A DNA stretch of 20,395 nt from Bifidobacteriaceae bacterium (lineage in GTDB: Bacteria; Actinomycetota; Actinomycetes; Actinomycetales; WQXJ01), in assembly GCA_031278675.1 (NCBI GenBank), contig JAITJY010000394.1, forward strand, positions 1-20,395, written 5' to 3'. The position numbers and the translations under genes were made by a program. Positions 1 to 5,623 of this stretch are shown here, in pieces. Numbering within the stretch: the stretch's first letter is position 1; each line of letters opens with the position of its first letter. The notes under the pieces are model-generated. The model was not told the DNA's origin. It searched no databases and was given only the letters and a program-made list of their open reading frames with translations.

Positions 1-54
1 CCGCCGCAAACCGGGCCGCCATAAACCCGGCCGCCGGAAGCTGGCGTACTACAC

Positions 55-72
55 GTCCTGGAGCGCCAGGAC
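55..72. terminator. Hairpin downstream of the glycan operon, possible terminator
   Basis: A perfect 7-bp stem (GTCCTGG / CCAGGAC) closes a 4-nt AGCG loop, 16 bp past the stop codon of the last gene of the minus-strand operon. No T-run follows in either direction, so it is not a canonical intrinsic terminator; in high-GC actinobacteria such GC hairpins often sit at gene ends. Positions 1-50 also hold two near-direct copies of a CCGGGCCGCC-like element. On the minus strand an ATG at 22-20 could open another reading frame toward the left edge, but too little is visible to call a gene. Confidence 0.4.
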
Positions 73-87
73 CGGTGCCGGATCGCA

Positions 88-2100
88 TCAGTAGCGCCGC
101 TCCAAGCGGTCCACCACGCGCACCGCGTCCCACATATCAAGTTCGATCGCGTCGAAGTACCAAGCCATCGAATCATAGCGGGGCGCATTGTCCCGGTCGA
201 TCGCCGCCAACGCGTATTCCCTGGTGATCTGCCCTTCCCTGATCTGGTTCGACCGCATCGAGTCATTCTCCGTGAAACCGCACACCCGGTAATAAATGTA
301 GTTGTACCAGGGCGCCGTACCATCCCCGATCCGCCAGGTCGAATCAGCCTCCGGGCTGGTCTCCCAATCATAAATACCGAGCAGCGTGCGGTCTACCTCG
401 GCCTCATTCCACGGAATATAGCTGAACAGGCGCCAATAATTGTGAGGAATCGCATAATAGGACGCAGTCGCACCGGCTGTATCCACCAGCGACCGGTTCA
501 AATAGCCTGGGTTCGCCAGATACTCCTTCGCATAGTAGGTCGCCATCTTCGCCACCGACCCGAGCGCCAAGTGCTCCAACGCCTCACCTTGGCTGCCCCG
601 GTTCAACTGCGCCGGCCTGACCCCACAAAAACCCGCCTTGAAATGGGTTTTCTCGAACGGATTCGAGGCTAACAAGATGTCCTTCAGCCCATAGTTCTTC
701 GCTGTTTGGTTGGCGTACCAGAAATACTGTTTGTCGCCCGCCATAAACAGCGGCACCAGCCCCAGGTTGGGCCGCCGCAGCCACGCGGCCACATTCGCCC
801 GGATATTGCGCCGCTTCTTGCGGATATCCGCCGACACAATGATCAACTCCGTCCCCAGTTGGGCGCACATCCGCGACTGGTTGCGCCGCGCCAGATCAGT
901 CACCATACCCCAGTCGTAAGTGAACGCCAGCGGCTTCAACCCCAACTCGGCGACCAGATAATGCAGCCCATATGAGGAATCCCGTCCCCCCGAAAAAGCA
1001 ACCAGCGAATCGATCTGCCCATCCGGGCGGCGCACCGCCTGCGCCCATTCTTGGAGAGCGGCTTCACCCAAATAGGTTTCCGGTTGGTAAGTGCGGCAAT
1101 AATTACAGACGCCGTCCGCATCGAAGGCGATAAATGGCATGGTCTCAGGCAGGACACACTTGGTGCAGCGGCGCAGCGCGTGGATCGCATCGAGGTCCAC
1201 CGGGGTGGGTGCCGGGTGAACCAGCGCGGCCCCGCCGCCCCCCGAACGGGGTCTGCCGGCCCTGCCCGACTCGACATCTACGCTGGTCGGACGGGCGTGG
1301 GCGGGCGGATCGGACGGCATCGGGCGCGGGTCGGAGCGAGCGAAACCAAACGGCACTGCGGTGGTGGCAATCATGTCGACTGCGACGGCATCGCCCTGGG
1401 CGATCTGCTCAATCGCTGACGCGTCGAAGCGGGCGCGGGCCCAAGCGTTGCGGACCAACAACCGGCTCAAAATCAGCGATTCGGAGGCAAACAACGTGGT
1501 CAGGCCGTTATTGGACCGCACCCAATAGAGGGAACCGTTGTTGGACAAGGCCAGCAAGCTGGCCGTATCCGAACTCAGCGTGAGAGTCGAAGCCATGCCG
1601 CTGATCTGCCCATAAGCGTGGGCCATGGCCTCGGCGGCGGATAACCCCTGCGCGCGGCTCCGCCGCGCCAACGCCACCAAGACCTCCGTATCCACTTCGG
1701 ATTGCCGCGACAAATCCGGGTTGGCCTGCCACAACGCGTCAACGTTGACAATGATCCCGTTGTGGACGGTGGTCAACTCCTCACAGGTGACCGGCTGGTT
1801 GTTCTGCGGATCGAACTGCGAGCCGTTCGTCACGAGGCGCGAATGGCCAATCGCACCGACCCAGCCGGCTGCACTGGCCAAGGCTTCGCGCAGGTAGGCG
1901 CCATATTGCGGGGTTTTGACCATCTGCGTGGCGGCTTGCGCCCGCTTGAAGACGGCGGTCCCGGCGGCGGTAGCGATCGCTATCCCGGCCGCCTCTTTAC
2001 CCCGCGATTCCGCGAGGTAAAACAGGTCGCGGATGAGTCGCGTCGCCGCGCCGCCGTCCAGCGAGGAGTCCCGCGAACACAGCCCCCAAATTCCGCACAT
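88..2100 (-). CDS. Fused class-II glutamine amidotransferase / N-acetyl sugar amidotransferase (WbuX/PseA-like)
   Basis: This 670-residue protein has two catalytic halves. Residues 1 to about 255 form an Ntn class-II glutaminase: Cys2 is exposed after Met removal, followed by GHSRLVTNG (R88), NQP, HNG (113-115) and DTE (137-139). After a Pro/Arg/Gly-rich linker (about 255-305), residues 310-670 match the N-acetyl sugar amidotransferase family (WbuX/PseA/WbpG). Visible there are a four-cysteine metal site (C312, C315, C332, C335) and a PP-loop ATPase motif SGGRDSS (370-376). Known family members use ATP and glutamine-derived ammonia to turn an acetamido group of a nucleotide sugar into an acetamidino group. 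The glutaminase half probably feeds ammonia directly. The start is the ATG at 2100, preceded by AAGGGAGAA. It is the last gene of the operon, 26 bp after the flippase. The exact sugar substrate is unknown. Confidence 0.88.
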   Translation of the reverse strand: MCGIWGLCSRDSSLDGGAATRLIRDLFYLAESRGKEAAGIAIATAAGTAVFKRAQAATQMVKTPQYGAYLREALASAAGWVGAIGHSRLVTNGSQFDPQNNQPVTCEELTTVHNGIIVNVDALWQANPDLSRQSEVDTEVLVALARRSRAQGLSAAEAMAHAYGQISGMASTLTLSSDTASLLALSNNGSLYWVRSNNGLTTLFASESLILSRLLVRNAWARARFDASAIEQIAQGDAVAVDMIATTAVPFGFARSDPRPMPSDPPAHARPTSVDVESGRAGRPRSGGGGAALVHPAPTPVDLDAIHALRRCTKCVLPETMPFIAFDADGVCNYCRTYQPETYLGEAALQEWAQAVRRPDGQIDSLVAFSGGRDSSYGLHYLVAELGLKPLAFTYDWGMVTDLARRNQSRMCAQLGTELIIVSADIRKKRRNIRANVAAWLRRPNLGLVPLFMAGDKQYFWYANQTAKNYGLKDILLASNPFEKTHFKAGFCGVRPAQLNRGSQGEALEHLALGSVAKMATYYAKEYLANPGYLNRSLVDTAGATASYYAIPHNYWRLFSYIPWNEAEVDRTLLGIYDWETSPEADSTWRIGDGTAPWYNYIYYRVCGFTENDSMRSNQIREGQITREYALAAIDRDNAPRYDSMAWYFDAIELDMWDAVRVVDRLERRY

Positions 2101-2126
2101 GATTCTCCCTTAGGTTTCCTAGACCT

Positions 2127-3392
2127 TTACACTTTGATGCCCAGCCGTTTGCTAGCCGCCCAGCGCAGTGTCACGCCGAAGACAATATACGAGGCCGCCA
2201 CCGCGACACTGGCACCCCACATGCCGAACGCGCGGACCAGTGCCAAACTGATCAACAAGTTGGCGCCGGCCGCTGCCACATTGACCTTCGATTCGTCGGC
2301 GGGGTAGCCGGTCTGGTTCAGCAAGTTGCCGAGGGTCACCGGCACCGTGGTCAAAGCGATGGTGACCAGCATCAACGCGAGCGGCCAGGTGGCGGACCGG
2401 AAAGCCGGATCGCCCGTCAGATAGGGGATCGTCTGGTAGATGCCGACCAGGGCGGCGGCCGCCACCAGACCCGCCGGCAAGACCCACCGGACCAGTTTGG
2501 CCCGTAGCGAAGCGAACTGGGCGCGATCCACCGTGCCGCCGTGTTCCAGGCGCGCCAAAGACGGATTGATCTGGCGGCGCACCACCACGAACACCTGGTA
2601 GAAGCCCTCAACGAACAGCGAAGCGAACGAATAATGGCCCACTAAGGTGTCATTGCCCGTGAGTAAAGAGAGCACAATCAGGTCGATCTTTGTGTTGAAC
2701 TCCAACACCAGATTGGCGGGCATGATCTTGACGCCGAAGGCCAGATGCGAGCGGATAAGCTGGGCGGGCGGTCTGGCCGGCGTCAGAATGCCGCGCGCCG
2801 CGAAGACCGCCAGGGTGCCGATCGCGAGGACCGCCTCAGCGATAGCAAAGCAGTAGGTCAGGGCGTAGGCGGGGACACGCCCAGCCGCCAGTCCGGCCAA
2901 GGCCGCCCCGATCATGATGAAGCGCGCCGCCTGCAGCACCGCGTAGGCCCGCATCCGGCCGCGCGCGTTGAGGTAGTTCAGCGCCACCTTGTTCAGTGCG
3001 AAGAAGACCAGGGCTGGCGGGAGCGCGTTGAGCGCCTGCCAGCGGGCGGACGGCCAAAGCGCCCCACCGGCAGCGAAGATGCCGTAGGCGGCCCCAGCCA
3101 CCAGGACGGCAGTGATGGCCGATGCCGCGAGCCCCGCCTGCAAGTGCTGCCGGCTTTGGGTGCGGTCGCCTTGGGCGCAGTGGCGCAGCACCGACATGTG
3201 GACGCCCGCGCTGGCCAACTGTGAAGCCAACAGGTAGACCGAATAGGCGAGGTTGAACACCCCGAGCGCATCCGCGTCGTAGGACCCGGCGACTATCAGG
3301 TTGAATGCGAGCCCGCTGGCGGCCAGGACCGCGATCGAGGCATAGTTCCAGGCCAGATCGCCGGCGAGGGCCTTACCCGAGGAGCTAGCCAT
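2127..3392 (-). CDS. Polysaccharide/oligosaccharide flippase (Wzx-like, MOP superfamily)
   Basis: A 421-residue, very hydrophobic protein with about 12 predicted membrane segments and short basic loops. The first segment follows a short polar N-terminus (WNYASIAVLAASGLAFNLIV). A conserved-looking polar stretch in the middle (LEFNTKIDLIVLSLLTG) is typical of polysaccharide-biosynthesis flippases of the MOP superfamily. Such proteins move lipid-linked sugar units across the cytoplasmic membrane. The ATG at 3392 lies inside the end of the glycosyltransferase gene (8-bp overlap), and no strong ribosome site precedes it, so translational coupling is likely. The length (400-500 residues is usual) and the neighbours support the role. 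The transported sugar unit is unknown, and a teichoic-type or other surface polymer exporter of the same fold is not excluded. Confidence 0.85.
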   Translation of the reverse strand: MASSSGKALAGDLAWNYASIAVLAASGLAFNLIVAGSYDADALGVFNLAYSVYLLASQLASAGVHMSVLRHCAQGDRTQSRQHLQAGLAASAITAVLVAGAAYGIFAAGGALWPSARWQALNALPPALVFFALNKVALNYLNARGRMRAYAVLQAARFIMIGAALAGLAAGRVPAYALTYCFAIAEAVLAIGTLAVFAARGILTPARPPAQLIRSHLAFGVKIMPANLVLEFNTKIDLIVLSLLTGNDTLVGHYSFASLFVEGFYQVFVVVRRQINPSLARLEHGGTVDRAQFASLRAKLVRWVLPAGLVAAAALVGIYQTIPYLTGDPAFRSATWPLALMLVTIALTTVPVTLGNLLNQTGYPADESKVNVAAAGANLLISLALVRAFGMWGASVAVAASYIVFGVTLRWAASKRLGIKV

Positions 3393-4512
3393 GTGGTGTG
3401 GTCGGATGGGGCCGGCGCGAGTGCAGTTTGTCGTTGTCCGTCACGTCCAGCCACATCCCAAAACCCAGGAACATAAAGCACGCGAGCAGCAGCGAAACGA
3501 AACCCAGGTACGTGCCGGTGGTGACGGCATCGGGCCCACCTTGAGCCAACGCTAGCCCGATGTCGACCAAGAAATACAGGTCACCTAAACCGGCTACCAG
3601 CCCCAACAGGTAGAACAGGGAAATCGGGTGGAAGTCGTTGAGGAAATACTTGCGGGTGATCCGCTTGACGAACCCGCTGAACAAGAGCCACAGCGCCCGG
3701 GGAATGACTTTGCGGATTTTCATTTTGGATTGCTCACCGACCGCGTAAACCGGCTTGATGGGCACCTCGGCCAAGGTGCAGTGGGCGATGTTCAACTTGA
3801 TCAGCATGTCGTTGGGCATACCGTAGTTGCGATAAATGTCGAACAGGTCCAACTGCTCCAAGGCTGCCAGAGAGATCGCCGTGTAGCCGGTTTGCGTGTC
3901 GGAGACATTCCAGTACCCGCTGGCGAGCTTGGTCAGGGCGCTGAGCACAGAATTGCCGAAATGGCGGGCGCGCGGGACCATCCGCCGGGCCGCTTTATGG
4001 GCTAGCCGGTTGCCTTTGACGTAGTCGATCCCTTCGTCGATGACCGGTAAACAGATGCTTTCCAGTTCGGCGGGGTCCATTTGGGCGTCGCCGGCCATGA
4101 CTGCAGTGCAGTCAATCCCGTGTTCCAGCGCCCAGAGGTAGCCGTTGGCAATCGCTCCGCCCACTTTGGCGTTTTCCAGGTTGTTGATTAGCACAATCCG
4201 GGCTGTGTCCGTGGCCGGTTCGGCCTGGTGGCGGGGGAAACGGGCGCGTTCTTCGCGGCGCATTTCCAGCACCATGCGGTCGGCCATGTTGAAGCGGGTC
4301 GGCTCTAGTTCATCCGGTCGGCGCGCAATCGGGTCGGTCGGTGTGCTGCGGGCGATATAGGAGCGCACTACTTCCGCTGTGTCATCCGTGGAACAGTCGT
4401 TGACGACGATGATCCGGTCAACGAAGTCCGGCATTGTGTCCAGGACAATGGAGATCTGCCCGGCTTCGTTGTACGCGGGCACCACAACCGCGACGGTCTT
4501 GTTGTGAAGCAA
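3385..4512 (-). CDS. Family 2 glycosyltransferase, DPM1-like with two C-terminal membrane segments
   Basis: With a TTG start at 4512 the protein has 375 residues. It opens with the GT-A signature VVVPAYNEAG (about 9-18), then VVNDCSTDD (36-44) and the metal/sugar site D142-A-Q-M-D146. Residues about 299-323 and 333-357 are hydrophobic, as in membrane-tethered polyprenyl-phosphate glycosyltransferases. A charged insert of about 50 residues (about 50-104) separates the second and third core strands, where most relatives have a short loop. The likely role is transfer of a sugar from a nucleotide donor to a lipid carrier in the cytoplasm, feeding the downstream flippase. The frame stays open to a GTG at 4722, but that would encode three hairpins as a basic, unstructured 70-residue leader. 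The TTG is preceded by a purine-rich GAGAAAGAG, so I prefer it. Donor and acceptor are unknown. Confidence 0.8.
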   Translation of the reverse strand: MLHNKTVAVVVPAYNEAGQISIVLDTMPDFVDRIIVVNDCSTDDTAEVVRSYIARSTPTDPIARRPDELEPTRFNMADRMVLEMRREERARFPRHQAEPATDTARIVLINNLENAKVGGAIANGYLWALEHGIDCTAVMAGDAQMDPAELESICLPVIDEGIDYVKGNRLAHKAARRMVPRARHFGNSVLSALTKLASGYWNVSDTQTGYTAISLAALEQLDLFDIYRNYGMPNDMLIKLNIAHCTLAEVPIKPVYAVGEQSKMKIRKVIPRALWLLFSGFVKRITRKYFLNDFHPISLFYLLGLVAGLGDLYFLVDIGLALAQGGPDAVTTGTYLGFVSLLLACFMFLGFGMWLDVTDNDKLHSRRPHPTTPHG

Positions 4513-4603
4513 CTCTTTCTCTCGCTTTTTCTTGGCGGCGGGGGGCCCGGCCGCTGAGCGGTCCGGGGCTGTCTCGCCTGGTTTTGTGGCCGCCCGGCCG
4601 TCC

Positions 4604-4631
4604 TTGGAGAGCGTTGAACAACGCTCTCCAA
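4604..4631. repeat. Perfect inverted repeat 1 in the glycan-operon leader
   Basis: Two perfect 13-bp arms (TTGGAGAGCGTTG and its complement) flank a central AA. The core GTTGAACAAC is shared with the inverted repeat at 4704-4727. It could be a strong RNA hairpin in the leader of the minus-strand operon or a dyad operator. No T-run follows on either strand. Confidence 0.8.
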
Positions 4632-4670
4632 AGGCGGCCGACAGCGCTTGTCTGCCGCGTTTACGCTGGT

Positions 4671-4685
4671 GAGAGCTTCGCTCTC
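4671..4685. repeat. Short hairpin 2 in the glycan-operon leader
   Basis: GAGAGC, a TTC loop, and GCTCTC form a 6-bp stem. The GAGAGC/GCTCTC arms repeat part of the arms of the larger inverted repeat at 4604-4631, so alternative pairing between the two hairpins is possible in RNA. Confidence 0.55.
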
Positions 4686-4703
4686 CCCGGCGCCAACACG
4701 GTC

Positions 4704-4727
4704 GGACGGTGTTGAACAACACCGTCC
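4704..4727. repeat. Perfect inverted repeat 3 in the glycan-operon leader
   Basis: Two perfect 11-bp arms (GGACGGTGTTG and its complement) flank a central AA, with the same GTTGAACAAC core as the repeat at 4604-4631. On the minus strand CAAGGACGG precedes this repeat and also follows the other one, so the two structures share arm and flank sequence. They may be operators or RNA hairpins. Confidence 0.8.
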
Positions 4728-4753
4728 TTGGGAGGCCCGGTCAGTACTCGGTA

Positions 4754-4759
4754 ACTCTA
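4754..4759 (-). promoter_or_regulatory. Candidate -10 element for the minus-strand glycan operon
   Basis: Read on the minus strand, TAGAGT fits the actinobacterial TANNNT -10 pattern and predicts a start near 4747. That would give a leader of about 235 nt carrying all three hairpins. The hexamer sits within a small dyad, CGGTA-ACTC-TACCG (4749-4762), that could bind a repressor. No clear -35 box is visible. Confidence 0.35.
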
Positions 4760-4764
4760 CCGTT

Positions 4765-4785
4765 CCACAGGCCGGGCCGCTGTGG
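4765..4785. repeat. Inverted repeat in the divergent promoter region
   Basis: CCACAG and CTGTGG form perfect 6-bp arms around a 9-bp GC centre. It lies between the candidate promoters of the leftward glycan operon and the rightward comEA, so it is a possible operator. Its function is not shown by sequence alone. Confidence 0.4.
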
Positions 4786-4810
4786 CACCGCGCGCGGCGG
4801 CGAATGTGGC

Positions 4811-4816
4811 TAAGTT
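4811..4816 (+). promoter_or_regulatory. Candidate -10 element for leaderless comEA transcription
   Basis: TAAGTT fits TANNNT and ends exactly 7 bases before the A of the comEA ATG (4823). If its last T is at -7, transcription begins on the start codon. No Shine-Dalgarno is suitably spaced before this ATG. The glgA gene at 8596 has the same arrangement. Confidence 0.55.
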
Positions 4817-4822
4817 AGGCGG

Positions 4823-5623
4823 ATGTCTCTGCCAGGCCCTGCCTTTGCTGATCAGCGGCCTGACCCTGAGCAACTTGGTATGGGAACCCCGGCTGATGTG
4901 ATGGACCGGTTGCGGCTGCGGGCGCGGCTGACGGCGGGTGAGGCGAGGCGTTTGGCGGAAGACGGCGGGGCGGCGCACGCCCGGCCACGGCTGCGTGGTT
5001 CGGTGACGCGGTGGGCGGTGATCGGTGTGGCGATGGTCGCGGCCGGGGTGGCCGGCTGGTTTATTGCCGGGGCCTGGAACGCGGGCCATGCGAGCGGCCC
5101 GGCCCCCGCCAGCCCAATCATCTGGGAGGAGACGGCGCCATTGCTGGAGGAACCCCAGTTAGTGGTGGTCTACATTACTGGTGCTGTAGCTGAGCCCGGT
5201 GTGTTCGAGTTGGCGGAAGGTTCCCGCGTGGTGGACGGGATTGAACGGGCGGGTGGCGCGTTAGACGGGGCTGACTTGACCGTGCTGAACCTGGCGGCCG
5301 TCGTGGTAGATGGCGAACGGATCTACGTGCCCCTGGTCGGTGAGACCCCGCCGGCCGTGGTGTCGGGTGGTTCTGGCAGTTCTGGTGGTGGTGGAGGGAG
5401 TGGGTCTGGCGGTGCCGTCGGCTCTGGTGGGGGCGGTATCAACGTCAACACTGCTGGTGTTGAAGAACTGACTCAACTGCCGGGGATTGGGCCGGTCCTA
5501 GCCCAGCGGATCGTTGACTTCCGCGAGGCCAACGGCAATTTTGGTGAGTTGGCTGACTTGGGGGAGGTCACCGGGATCGGCCCCAAGGTCCTGGCGGGCT
5601 TGGCGGATGCGGTCACGTTCTGA
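4823..5623 (+). CDS. comEA: Competence protein ComEA (SLBB plus helix-hairpin-helix DNA-binding protein)
   Basis: A 266-residue protein. It has a cytosolic N-terminal tail, one membrane anchor at about 64-84, an SLBB-type domain at about 112-172 (VVVYITGAVAEPGVFEL...RIYVPLVG), a Gly/Ser linker at about 181-205 and tandem helix-hairpin-helix motifs at 206-266 (INVNTAGVEELTQLPGIGP, GEVTGIGPKVLAGL). In known systems ComEA binds incoming double-stranded DNA outside the membrane and passes it to the ComEC channel; the gene just downstream is comEC. The long N-terminal tail before the anchor is common in actinobacterial ComEA. The ATG at 4823 has no spaced ribosome site but sits 6 bases after TAAGTT, suggesting a leaderless mRNA. 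Whether the organism is naturally competent is not shown. Confidence 0.92.
   Translation: MSLPGPAFADQRPDPEQLGMGTPADVMDRLRLRARLTAGEARRLAEDGGAAHARPRLRGSVTRWAVIGVAMVAAGVAGWFIAGAWNAGHASGPAPASPIIWEETAPLLEEPQLVVVYITGAVAEPGVFELAEGSRVVDGIERAGGALDGADLTVLNLAAVVVDGERIYVPLVGETPPAVVSGGSGSSGGGGGSGSGGAVGSGGGGINVNTAGVEELTQLPGIGPVLAQRIVDFREANGNFGELADLGEVTGIGPKVLAGLADAVTF

Noticed and set aside
20..22. Minus-strand ATG near the left edge as the start of a further gene
   Set aside because: Only seven codons are visible, no clear ribosome site precedes it, and nothing distinguishes it from chance.
4604..4727. The palindromes as LexA boxes or IS ends
   Set aside because: The core GTTGAACAAC does not fit the actinobacterial GAAC-N4-GTTC LexA pattern, and no transposase or target duplication accompanies the repeats.
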